DNA of 64,000 bases from Tenebrio molitor (taxonomy: Eukaryota > Arthropoda > Insecta > Coleoptera > Tenebrionidae): positions 7,812,001 through 7,876,000 of the forward strand of contig NC_091046.1 in the NCBI RefSeq assembly GCF_963966145.1, written 5' to 3'. The notes under the pieces are model-generated. The model saw nothing but the letters and a program-made list of their open reading frames with translations, was not told the DNA's origin and made no database searches. The position numbers and the translations under genes were made by a program. Below are positions 33,601 through 44,951 of this stretch, piece by piece (the first letter of the stretch is position 1; each line of letters opens with the position of its first letter).

Positions 33601-35112
33601 TAGGAACTGCATTGTAATTTTTTCAAAGATTTATAATAAAAACTGCTTAAACTGTTAATATTATAATTTAATTCTTTATTTTATTGATGTATCGAAATAA
33701 TGGCATAATATCTATAAACTGAATGCATAGTGTTAATTACCTATGTTCGACTTTGAGAGTGGACACCCGGTATACTATTTTATCTTCAAGCGGATTACAA
33801 AAAAAAATCGAACATGAACTCGCTTATTTATTTTTTTCCTCCAGTTACAATCTTCAAATTTTAAGGCACTAGTAATTTCTACTTCCCTTGTTATTGATAC
33901 TTGAACTTTCGTCTGTTATCCATTCTGTCCGATGTACTTTCTGCAAATTTCCACGTAAAGCTTTTCCAAAATGGTGAATGATCGCGATTTGTAATTTTAA
34001 CGGTAATTTTTAGGATCCTGAACTTTTACTACGATAGCAGAGCCCAAATCTTCGATATCTCTCATTGTCAAATTGGTGATTTCATTGCATCGAAAGCGGT
34101 CACACTTGTGACAAGCAAGACCTAACCTACAATAATAATTTATAATTCTTCCTCTAGCGAACTGAGAAATTTTCCCTATGTAGCCAGAAACTTTTCATCA
34201 AGAGCAATTATGTAGAAATCATACACTTTTAGCCCAGAACTGTGGTCGGATTAGATCCACATTGAGTTTGCCGCGATCTACATTAATTTTGGAGCCGTCG
34301 CTGTGCATTTCGTTTTCGAAAAGTACACACTCACTTCAGATATTCGCTAAATACAACATTCTACAATCGCAACTATGACTACTACATATTATTTTATTTG
34401 GACCAAATCAATGTAATACCTTCTTAAAATCAGAAACTAATTATTCACAATATTGACATTAAAAGTACAATAAGTACGGTTTTTGAAAAGTAATCCATGC
34501 TCTGGAAGTGTGCATTCTGGTTCTTTTGCTGCACTTACAATTTCGGGAGGTGTACACGAAAACGCTTCCTCAACAGTTTCCTTTCATTCTACAGGCTTTT
34601 GAGCAATGTTTTTTGTAAAAACACAAAGAACACAAAGAAACTGACACAACAATTCTTTCTGTTTATTCGTTGTCACTAGTTACAATAATCACTGGATATC
34701 TGATTTTAACAAAAAAATCGAAGAGCGAGCCTTTTGTACATTTTTTTGCGCGTGAGCGACAAAGTGACCGTCCTCGGAAAACGTCAACTTTGCGTTGTCA
34801 AATACAAACGCAAAGACCTACTTTCTACATCGATTGTAGAAAAAATGAATTTACATATTTTAAATCGAAATCACAATGAATCTACCTACCAATAATAATA
34901 CATATTCCAGAAAAATTTAAATATGGCTTTAATTTATACTAACAAATATTTAAAAAAATTGTGTGGGACTTTGTAAAATTTCATCTGATTTTTGATTTTT
35001 GAAACAGTCTTTGGTGCAATGTTGTTTTGATTATTTTGGTTACTGAAATGGAAATTCCAGATTTTGCCTTTTTTGCGTAACCTACAGAACAACTCTTTAT
35101 ATAATTTTATAA
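33601..35112. other. AT-rich sequence, nothing recognised
   Basis: Frames of 60-69 codons at 34497-34679 and 34670-34879 are unremarkable. A minus-strand segment near 34240-34310 reads HSDGSKINVDRGK, which faintly recalls an RNase H DGSK motif, but it is too short to call. Confidence 0.35.
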
Positions 35113-35133
35113 TACAGGGTGAAACCGAAATAT

Positions 35134-35352
35134 GTATAGTTGACTCAAGTTGCAAAAAACCAGTTGTCATTTGCAACAGCATTTTTTCAATATTTTTGAA
35201 CTAAATAAAGGCACAAAGGGACCAGAAAGTCATAGTTTGGACTGAATATTTTCCATATAAGTACAGTTTTAAAGTAATTTCGAATGACTAATGCCATAAA
35301 AGTGCTGTTGCAAAGGCAAAGTGGTTTCTTGCAACTTGAGTCAACTTTATGT
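35134..35352. mobile_element. Foldback repeat family GTTGCAAATGACAA, copy B
   Basis: Inverted relative to 4901-5105. The tips are TTGACTCAAGTTGCAAAAAA and TTGCAACTTGAGTCAA, and the interior AGTCATAGTTTGGACTGAAT matches the other copy's inverse. Just outside, TACAGGGTGAAACCGAAATA at 35113 could be the tip of a larger element whose other end may be TTTCAATTTCACCCTA near 35750. That outer pairing is weak. Confidence 0.8.
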
Positions 35353-35814
35353 ACATACATCAGAATATTGAAACCCTAGGATCTTCAGACCAATTGTGAA
35401 AATCACGTGCATTCAGTTTTGCGGTGTACATCCGTGTGAGGGCAGAAATATACAAGAAGAATACTAAGATTAAAAAGTTATCAAGAACAACGCAAAAATG
35501 GTGCAAAAATTTTTGTTATCGAGAGTGATGGTACCGCGTTTTCATTCATAATCATAATAGTCTTACAAGTTTTTGCGGCTGTGTTTTTAAAATGTTTTTG
35601 CAACTATTCGTGTTTCGATTTATTAGAACTTCCAGAAGCGTCTCGCTCGGGATGGAATTAAGCTACTCGTAAATTGGACTTGATGAATTTAACCACATTT
35701 TCGGTTTATTCATTTACTGAAGACACTATGGTTTAAATATTATGATGCATTTCAATTTCACCCTAAATAATATAAGTTATTTGTGGCTTCGTGAAATCTA
35801 CTGAATATTTGTTC
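35353..35814. other. Sequence with nothing firm
   Basis: It may lie inside a larger TACAGGGTGAAA-tipped element (35113 to about 35765). No coding frame. Confidence 0.3.
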
Positions 35815-35875
35815 GTAACATCTCACACCCCAAAGGGGTGCGTCTCCCCCTGATTTAGAACCACTACTTTAATGT
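35815..35875 (-). mobile_element. hAT-like terminal fragment
   Basis: Read on the minus strand it gives TAGTGGTTCTAAATCAGGGG, then GAGACGCACCCCTTTGGGGT and GTGAGATGTTACGAA. This is the pattern of a hAT transposon end (CAGTGGTTCT...GGGG...), with a small CCCCAAAGGGG palindrome. The opposite terminus was not found, so this is a solitary end or a very short deletion derivative. Confidence 0.5.
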
Positions 35876-36840
35876 AGGAAAATCGGAAAATCTCATTTAA
35901 TTTCCCATATCCTAAAGTCTTCTTTTCTAATTTTCATTCGCCTTTTATATTTTTTTAAAAAAAGCATCTGCATAATAATTTTATTAAAAACAAAAGCAGT
36001 GAAATTTTTGACACCATAGTAATCTGATATTATTAACCAAAAAGACAATGATTTTTTTGAGATCCTCCGTAAAATGTATCAAACTTTTGGACAGTTTCGG
36101 AGCTTTCAAAAGAAAGCTCTTCTCTTTATCATTATATTATAATTATGTACTTTCATTAAAAATCAGTTTTTTTTAATCTTGAGAATTATTTTATTAATGA
36201 TTCATCATCCGTCCTTGACAGGACCTAGCATCCTATTAACATAATTAGAAGTGTTTGACTATTAGATAATCAAAATAACCACAAGATTTAACAGCATATT
36301 TGGAATTTTCACACAAAAAAATGCATTGTTTTTTGTAACGAGCGTTCAAAAAATTTTGTCCCTCTTTTACAAACACAGGTCTGTGTACCTTGACATTTTT
36401 TTCATATACATAACCCCACTTTGCTCATCGATTTATTGTATATTAAATCATTAAGATAAAAGAAAAACTACCATCTAACACTAAAAAAACAGAAAAAATC
36501 TGGTTAATTTTAAGAACTGTTCTTTACAAAATAAATTCACACCACCGTTTTTTCGCTGAATAAATGATGTTTAACATGTATGGTTTGACAGTTCATAAAG
36601 CTACGACATACGTTAATGAAAACAAAAGCCAGGCTCCATGTTTTATACAGTTTGACACAGTTTTATATAAGTTTTGTTTAGATTGAATAAAATATCTGAA
36701 CATTAAGACTACGAAAAAACGTTCGATATTTTATGACTTGTTTATACTCTTGTCTGAAAAAAAAATACGTCACGGTGAGTCTTGGTGTAGTAGAGATAAC
36801 CAGCGTTGATTTCACCTTTTGATTGCTTTTTTATGAAGTT
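35876..36840. other. AT-rich sequence, nothing recognised
   Basis: No coding frame longer than chance and no repeat partner in the window. Confidence 0.45.
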
Positions 36841-38060
36841 TTAAACGTCCCCAACTGTCGTTTTCAGGTCTCATGCACTACCTACCGCAAATAAAACTCC
36901 CATTATATTTATCTTGCCAATTAATGTAAATACCGTGGACTGCGATAATCCTGACGACATTGATGACATAATGATATGTGCAATTTTGAAAGAAACGCTA
37001 TTTTTGTGGACACTCCATCGGCAGACATGTTTTTATTTACGTGTTAAGTTGGCGATAATCAACCAAAATATAATTACGGCCTTGCTTAATATGCATCTTG
37101 TGTCAGTTAACACGCGGACCTCGTCCACTCGTCTTGAAAGATTACATCTGACCTGCCAAATAATTTTAATATTACAGGAGAGAAAATTTCTGTGTGGTCT
37201 TGCATGTCGATAAATTTTTGCTCTCGGTGTACTGTTAGTCCGTTTCGTCTCCTGGCCGGGCTCGCGTTCCGTTACCGCGAATTTATTGTTTAAATGTCAC
37301 CAAAAAATTATTAACACATAACCAAGGAGATTTAAGGCTGCGTCGCCGAATAGGCGTTTGGCATTCGGGTCGCTCAATAAAGGAATTCTTTTCGAAGGAT
37401 CGAACGCCGAATTCCCAGCTTTATTGAGGATGTGTCCGCTGCCTGATTAAATCGCTAATTACTCGATGAATTACGACACTCGCACCAACACCAAACCAAC
37501 AAAAGCGGACTTTTTTTCCAAATTCAATCTTCTCCAGACGCCAAACTCCATCAATTTCGGTTGGTCGAAAGGGCGGAGTAATTAAAATTGTTCTACTTAA
37601 TTAAATACAACATCCAGATGGAACATTGTTGTTAAGTCACGTTCGTGGCCGGCGCCACCGACATTTTTTCTACACCGTACTCACAACATTCCGAAATAAT
37701 AAACACATCGACCAGCTTCAAAGGAAGACCGATACGAATTTCGAGTTTCGCGTGGCAACACTGCAATCACACCAGAAACGTGCGTTAACGGTCGAAGGAA
37801 AACGCGGAAACGCGCGTCGGAGGGTGAGAAAAGACAGGTTTCCGCGTCCGAATTTCATAAGAAAATATCTCCGCTTTGTTGCCATATTCGTAATTAAGAT
37901 AAGACGGCGTGTGGCCTTGTGGCTGATAATATTCTCTGCTTGTGTCAAATCGTGTTTCTCGTCGTTATTGAATAAATTATTGTTGATGAAGACGCCGAGT
38001 CTTGAATTGATAAGAGTGACGTCTAAATATTCGGTGGCATGTTCAGCTTGTTATTTAGTA
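36841..38060. promoter_or_regulatory. Non-repetitive, GC-richer island
   Basis: CpG-containing and free of dispersed repeats. It holds an imperfect stem at about 37344-37430, with arms around GCTCAATAAAGGAATTC and GAATTCCCAGCTTTATTGAG. TTTTAATATTACAGGAGAG near 37180 resembles a splice acceptor. A 147-codon frame at 37626-38069 and a 99-codon frame at 36914-37213 carry no recognised domain; the first is arginine-rich and probably chance. Likely regulatory, by inference. Confidence 0.25.
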
Positions 38061-38625
38061 ATTATCTGACGATAAACCATAATGGGATGTGTACAAATCA
38101 TGCATGATTAATCACACAGTTTTGTGCCTTTTTGTTCGACATTCGATATTCGTCATTAGATGATAGATAAATCTAATGCGATCGTATCTGCTCCGAAGAA
38201 TTTCACCATGTTACTACAAGACGGTCACGTACCGCTCCTGCAGTAACAAATCTTAAAAGTGATAGTTACTAGGCGAGCACGAACGGATGTGGATCCCGAA
38301 ATTTTTAATGGTGTGTTACCACATCCTACTGTTAATCCATGTGGAATATTTTAAACGTTCGCACAACTTCTTGCCCGATTTATTATGCACAACAAACAAA
38401 ATAGACAGAATTTCTACTGTCTCGTCTTGAAAAAAAAAAAAATTGGAAAATATGAAAACTGTTGAGGTCCAGGAGTTATTACAACGAATAAAATAACCGG
38501 ACAAAGCATTCAATATGATATTTGTTTCTAGAGGCGTGAAAAACATGCAAAAATAACAAGGACTAGATTTGCCTAGTAACTGAAACAAAACACAACTAGC
38601 GCAGCACATTTGAAAGTTTTAAATA
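38061..38625. other. AT-rich sequence, nothing recognised
   Basis: A 97-codon minus-strand frame at 38316-38609 is unrecognised and low in complexity. Confidence 0.4.
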
Positions 38626-38989
38626 TCAAGTGTTCAAATGAAATCCTCGGCTGAGTAGGCGTTGGAAAAATTAAAGCATTTAGAACAGTGTAAAGTTTGA
38701 ATTTCCCGCTGTTTGACACGAATGACATTTATTTGTGTTTAATCTGGACAGAATTAAACATGTTTGTTTTCAGCAAAGGGTGCTCTTAGATATTTACTTC
38801 GAAAATACGAATCGTTACGTTATTCTGTTTTAATGTAAAACGTAAAAAGAAAGAAAAAATGTAACATATTTTTGGCTCTAAATTTTAGGTTAGCTGTCAA
38901 CATGCTCCAATTAATGTACGCTTTAAAAAAGCACAACAATTGACGGTTTCCAACGCCTTCCCAGCCCAGGATTTCATTTGAACGCGCGA
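38626..38989. mobile_element. TA-flanked 364-bp MITE family, copy C
   Basis: Exactly 364 bp and collinear with copies A and B. The left tip is TCAAGTGTTCAAATGAAATC and the right tip GAACGCGCGA. TA lies at 38624-38625 and 38990-38991. A short indel near 38840 distinguishes it from the other copies. Confidence 0.92.
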
Positions 38990-40530
38990 TACTAACTAAC
39001 TAAAGGAGTTTCGTCCTATTGCACAATGTGAGTTTACAAAAACAATATTATAAATAGATAACCTGATGATTGATGATGAATTGATGAATTAACTGAACTT
39101 CTCCAGTTGTGCAGTGTCAAAAATTCTTTGTAAATTGATTCTTTCCGGTGTTTTGGGCCGCGTTTCTTGTTAACTTTTTAATTGCGTCGTCCCATTAGAA
39201 ATTTGAAAGTCAAATACGAACCACATTTTTGTGTTAATGCGTTGGGGGTGGTGAATTAATTTTGCAACTGGATGCATGCGAACCACCCCGTGACAATCAA
39301 TTTGGAAATGTGACGTTTCCATGTTTAACGAGTGGGGAGGGTAGAGCTCCATGCCGTTAAACACGACCGCCACATTATTTTAGCACGAGGAAGATGAAAG
39401 GATTAAAAATGTTCCTTTATGAAATATCACGAAAGATGTAATATTAATGACGTTAAAAAATGTAAGTCGGGATCTTCCTCATTGCAATCGCATTCTCTAC
39501 CGCTTGTTGTGCTGTAGGTGTCATCATTAATTTTGTGGAAAAAATTTCGATGCTGTTTTCTTGTTCTTGCATTTTTGAATTAACCGTAATGGTTTCTGCG
39601 TGTAATCATTTAATCTTTTCGGAACTTGGGCTTTGAGCGAGCAACTTGAAAAGGGCTAAACAATCGTATTTATTTAATTATGATGTTGAACGTTGAACTG
39701 CTCAAAGCCTAGACGTGGTGTCTGAGTATCACTTCAGAATGGTCATGGAATCTAAATAATTGATCATGATGAGTGAAAAGGGTTACTGAACTTAGTTCCT
39801 TAACATATTTCCTAAAGCAGCAGTCTTCTCTTGTCCAATTAATCAAAATATATCCCAAACTACAAAATTTTTGTAACCTTCCGGTTAAACACTTCCACAT
39901 TTTTTATTTAAGATATCCTTAGCTAAAATTTAGCAATTTTTGAATATTTCACTGAAACATTTCATTACAGGATGCGCATACGAACAGTTTATTCACCCTC
40001 CCGGAGCCAGGGAGAAAGACTTATCTCAAAACAAATGTCACATAATAAAGTTGAAATCTCTTTTGATAAACACTTCTACAGAAGCTTTATCACAATTCAC
40101 AGGAAATGGTTTTTGAACAAGATCTGCAAGAAATTTTTTAAGGGGCGACAAAACTGGTTTTACGAGCTTTGCTACTCATTGATTGACAAATCGTCCAGAT
40201 GTTTTCAAGGGTTCAGATGGAGAATTTTTCAGTTCTGGGGAAACTGGACAAGATTAAAAAAATTAACAATTGTGTTGTTTATGATCATCGGATGAGATTC
40301 GAAATCAAAGAGTGCAAAACATTGCGTCACCTAATTTACGGATTACGATGCGATCGCGTAAGTGACTGTACAAATAAATTAAAAATGACTAATAAAATAG
40401 GAGGTCGAACATTTCTTCATATCAAGAGTTTTCTTTAATATAGTCGCCAGAGATAACACTGAGGATTGTTTGAAGAAAAAAAAAATTATGACCGCAATCC
40501 ATCGGCGAAACACAAGATTTAGTAAAAGAT
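38990..40530. other. AT-rich sequence, nothing firm
   Basis: Two overlapping frames of 107 and 79 codons at 39972-40295 and 40199-40438 carry no motif I recognise. 39230-39380 is slightly GC-richer. No repeats seen. Confidence 0.35.
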
Positions 40531-40680
40531 GCCGACAGACACCCAGTGCTGTTTACCAGACTTTTTGAATTTTACGCAATCACAATGTACAATTCATATC
40601 GTCCAAACATCTTTGCGGTACCCAGTACTACAGCTTTTAAGAGATTGCTAACTAATCATTTGTTTCTCAAGCATTGATGT
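40531..40680 (+). pseudogene. Possible LINE C-terminal scrap
   Basis: The frame YNSYRPNIFAVPSTTAFKRL then LTNHLFLKH and a stop resembles the last residues of non-LTR RT proteins (pattern ...S...FK..L..HLF). No RT motif precedes it. Very tentative. A 27-base word about 150 bp downstream recurs at 53463. Confidence 0.22.
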
Positions 40681-41151
40681 AACCCTACCATTGAAATGTA
40701 TTGATTTTTGTACACTTAACACTATTAGCACTTGAAATCTGACATGGTTTAGAAGAGTAGCTCTCAGCTAGACTTCGCCGTATCGGATTTCCACTCAGTT
40801 CAATTTAGTGAAGACGATTTATTATAAAAGGCGACACGGCATCCAGGCCGCATAGTAAAGCATTTTTTCTACTGATATTGGATAATACTGTAATTATTAA
40901 AGTGTTTTTCATTGGATAACAGGATTCATTACTCACGGCCCGTTGAATAATAATTTCAAAACTCACTGCAAATATCATAGCAACTTCAGAAAGTGAAATC
41001 CAGTCACAAATTTTAATGCAATGGTATCAAGTATACAAAGTAATAATTTTAAAACGTCAGTTTTAAATTTCAGTTTCAGTTTGTCTAATAATGAAACTTA
41101 TTTATCAATTTCTGTTCATAGTCGTAGAAAAAGTATAGTATTCTTCTTGCA
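40681..41151. other. AT-rich sequence
   Basis: It contains AAAAGGCGACACGGCATCCA at about 40827, part of a 27-base word similar to one at about 53460. Nothing else recognised. Confidence 0.4.
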
Positions 41152-41264
41152 GATAATAGCTATTACTCGCTCGGATGAATTCGCCACTCGCCTGCGGCTC
41201 GTGACACAAATTCATCCCCACGAATAATAGCCATCATTATCCGCTTATTGAATGAGATATTATT
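41152..41264. repeat. CGCTCG foldback family, copy B
   Basis: A palindromic unit. TAATAGCTATTACTCGCTCG and GATGAATTCGCCACTCGCCT are mirrored by AGGCGAGTGG-like GCGGCTCGTGACACAAATTC and ATCCCCACGAATAATAGCCA. Direct-orientation partner of 28656-28764. Confidence 0.78.
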
Positions 41265-41961
41265 TTTAATTTACATGATAAAAGATTAACTATACCAAAA
41301 TAGCAAATTGTTCCGTTTTCTTCATTTTCTGTAATTTTCCAGAAACCTCGTCTATCATATTCTGCATAGCTGTAATTGATCAACTTCTTTCGTTCTATTT
41401 TTTATTCAACGTTTCAACTGATTCTCATTTTCTCACCCTGCCTCATACATTTTATTGTTGATAGTTTTTAATCGGACAAGGAGGCCTCAAACCATTGGAA
41501 ACAAGGGTTGAAACAATTGCTATTTCACATAACAAGAAGAACATAACTGAAGAACTTGTTGAGTTCTATTAGAAGTTTTTGAAATGATCGCAGCGTAGCG
41601 AGCCTGACCAATATGAAGAATAGAAGAAACGCATTTTTTTTTAAATTCACCTTAAATTAAACTTTTTTATCAAATTTTCTTTCGGGGGCAACAGACATTA
41701 AACTTCTTAACTGTTTCTCGACTGAAAAGTGCATTAAACCTGAAATCACTTTTAGGTGTATAGATCTTCATTTTGTTTTTTACCTCGCCCACATGTGCGC
41801 AATAGTATTCAAGTCTGGTAATTGAGACTACTTGTACCGTAATATGCAAAAAAATCCATTGGAATAATAGATACATATTAATCAGATTATGAACAAAAGG
41901 TATTGAAATTTAATTTAATAACCCTCATTGCCTATTACGATACAAATACAAATTACAACTA
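41265..41961. other. AT-rich sequence, nothing recognised
   Basis: No repeat or coding frame that I can support. Confidence 0.45.
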
Positions 41962-42134
41962 TCGGGTGTTCATTTAAATTTCCGGTCAAAGTTGGCGTTG
42001 AAGAGTCGATTGTGAATACACCACTCGTGTAAAAACGTAAGATTTAAACAGTTGATCCGTGCTCCGTAATCCGTAGTGCGTTCACAATCGACTCTTCAGC
42101 GGCAACTTTGAAGAGAAATTTAATGAACACCCGA
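41962..42134. mobile_element. TCGGGTGTTCATTTAAATTT long-TIR MITE, copy 3
   Basis: 173 bp with both arms complete. It starts TCGGGTGTTCATTTAAATTT and ends AAATTTAATGAACACCCGA; TA flanks both sides. The inner arms AGTTGGCGTTGAAGAGTCGA and TCGACTCTTCAGCGGCAACT also pair, so almost the whole element can fold. The best-preserved short form of the family. Confidence 0.92.
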
Positions 42135-43089
42135 TATTATTAAGCTAGAATTTAAATAATGTTAGCCAAAACGCGATACAGTTGAGGTCATTAATGTATG
42201 ATATATGATAAAATGGTGTCATTTTTAGTTTAAAATGTCAAAAAAAATTCCAACCGAACCTTGTTTGACATTTAATCTATATCATAAATTGGTTACGGAA
42301 ATAACCATAACTTATCAAAAACAACCACAGGTTTCTCGTTAATAAAATGGATTTTATCAAATACCACTTATTTGTGTAAACAAATTAGCAACTTATCGAA
42401 AGTTGTCACTGCTTATTCGAGGTATTGTAATAGAAGCTGTTTTTCTAATAAATTACTCTTTATCAAATACCTATATTCTTCAAAATGTTTACAATACAAC
42501 ATTTTCTGTACGAACGCTGGTCACAGAGAAGTTCTGGTTTTATTAATGAAATAATTTTTTTGATAGACATCTTTTCTTTAAAATTCTTCGTTGGCTCTTC
42601 AATTCCGGAGGAGAAATACTGTGAAGTATGCTGAGCAAAATAAGCGAGAGAATGAATAGAATTAGGCCCCAACTTTACAGTATTATTCAAAAAAGTTATT
42701 TTACAATAGGCGTGTGGAATGTAACCTTTTAGCCCCGGTACTAACTAAGTACTTAACGAATAGATTCAATACGCACCAGGTGTTTGTAATGAGAAGTTAA
42801 AATTAATATTATGTTAATTAAGTGAGAAAAAAGGAACAAATTTGAAACACCGAACAAATGCGGTAAAAGAAAGGACGTCGGATATGAAGAATGTAAAGAA
42901 GAGTCCGCAAGAACCATCCATCATGCCGTGGGTATTTGCGCAAATACACGCTGAAACGTCAACTTATTATTATCCATAATTATCGCGCCTTAATTGTGGA
43001 GTCGGTAATTAGACAAAAAGCAACAACATGTGTTTACCACAAACCGCAAGAAAAAATTCCTGCATTCTGGTATCTCGGTACCATCAGAG
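42135..43089. other. AT-rich sequence, nothing recognised
   Basis: Short frames only. No repeat partner. Confidence 0.45.
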
Positions 43090-43830
43090 TCGAATTTAAA
43101 AATGAATGGTGGCGGCTCCCACAATTATTACGGTTGTAATAATTGTGTTGTGTTGAACTGGAAAATGCGTCTCGATGGTAGTGCTAGCATTTCAGACAAC
43201 ATGTAAATAGGTGTTCGGTGTACGGGCTAGATCTCGTGGGGTGAAGGATCGATGCGCGGACCGTGTTAACAGCGGGGGTCGATTAAGCGGAGGAGGATGT
43301 CGAGGCCTTGAAGAGAGTTTAGCTGCGCTGCTGGGAGGGTTCGCGTCAACACCCGCACCATCCATCAGGCTACCAAAGGTCTTCTACCCACACGCGGCGC
43401 GCACCAAGAGGGGGGCACAAATTTTCGTGGCTCGCAGCGCATCTTCGTCGATGCGGAGCGACTGCCTAATTAAAATATCTTTGGGTCGGTCGGGGGTGCC
43501 CCGGGCGGGCCCGAGGCGCCGGCGGGGACCTCCTACAGAATCGGAGGTTTTCGGCGATAAAAGTGTGAAATCGAATCGGCAGCCTTTCACAATCGGTCAG
43601 GATTTAATCACAACAATTATAACTAGAATTTATGTTTTAATTTGCCTCCTGCAGCTCCGGCCGTGATGTGATACTATTGAAGAAGAATGCTAATTGCGGC
43701 CGTAAAACCGAAAGCAGTATATTTTTCTTCAAACGTTCTATTCGAACAAAAGCGCTCGAGGTGGTGCTTTTCGAATTATCGCCATAAAACTAAGTCGAAA
43801 CGAGACTTGTCCCGGTCGCGTCTACTGGTT
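43090..43830. promoter_or_regulatory. CpG-rich island
   Basis: The most GC-rich stretch of the window: around 43480-43545 it reads GGGGGTGCCCCGGGCGGGCC followed by more G/C runs. A 151-codon plus-strand frame at 43211-43666 and a 68-codon minus-strand frame inside it are rich in R, S, G and P, as any open frame in such sequence would be; neither has a known domain. Candidate promoter, 5' untranslated exon or regulatory island. I cannot assign strand or gene. Confidence 0.3.
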
Positions 43831-44950
43831 TTCTCCATTTTTATTAAGTAATATTTAATCGGTCTTATCTAAATGAGATAAATCGAATTTTTTATGTTGC
43901 GATCGCAACGATACTGTTGAAAATTCAGCCTGGAAGAATGTCGAAGTGAGGTAGAGAGAGACGTGTGCAGTAAAGTAGTGAATGTTATATTACACCTGTT
44001 GCATGACTGCGGGGGTCGGGCTAGTTAAGGATGAAAGCGTTCGACCTTAACTTTGGGTCAATAGAATCACGCATATCCTCTTCTCAATTTAAATGAATAC
44101 GAAAAGAGAAGTACTCGATATAATGCGATGCCGTCGAGGTAATATTATGTTATTAGAACATTTATTATTACGCCTACCTGTTGCTTTTTATACCGATTTT
44201 AGTGTACTTAACGTTCTGTGCTCCTCGGCTCGTGTTTACATTCTACACGGAAAGTGACACGTGTTGATCTTCTCTTAGCACTTATTTGCTTCAACTTTTT
44301 AAACATCACCAATATCCGCGTGCACGTTTTATCGGTTACTTTTAAATTGTTCTCAATTGCTACTTCTCTCTACCATCTCCCATCTGTATTTACACAAAAT
44401 CTGTGTGCCTGTTTAATTAACAGAAACAATACATATACACGTACGAATAGGAATATTTTTTATGTGAGTATAATGTGCATAACTGTTTGATTAATTATAT
44501 GTATTGCAAAACAAATTTCGTTGAACATCGTATTAAAAATTCACACGTGAGGCTACAACGCTAGCTTTAAGCCTCAACAAATTAACACTTGTTATCGCTG
44601 TTTCTACTTATTATTCACTTTTCATTTAGCGTTGGCTGAAAATGCAAAACTGTTTGTCAGGGAACAGTGACTTATTGGCAGTGCCATATCTGAAATGTCT
44701 CGTTTTGCATCTAAGAATTGTAATTTTCTAAAAATGGAAATTTTTTGAAGGTTTGTTGCTGTAAGAAATAAGTTTTTTAAGTGAAATTTTATTTAAATTT
44801 GGTCGAGAATTTTGTGAATATGTACGATGACAGACTTATCGCACTGCAAAAACAAGAGCTGTAATTTTTCTGTAGATAGTGTAAGAACTTTTTTCAAATT
44901 GATTTAAGCTGATCATGGGGCCATGAGTCTTATACCAAATATGTTTTTGA
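43831..44950. other. Sequence with nothing recognised
   Basis: Composition falls back to AT-rich by about 44100. A 90-codon frame at 44218-44490 is unrecognised. No repeats. Confidence 0.4.
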
Positions 44951-44951
44951 A

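Noticed and set aside
34240..34310. Minus-strand HSDGSKINVDRGK resembling an RNase H DGSK motif
   Set aside because: Too short and without the other RNase H acidic residues.
37626..38069. 147-codon arginine-rich frame
   Set aside because: No domain. Its length is near the chance maximum for a window of this size, and a minus-strand frame overlaps it.
43211..43666. 151-codon plus-strand frame
   Set aside because: R/S/G/P-rich translation of a CpG-rich block, with no recognisable domain and no initiation context; kept only as part of the island.
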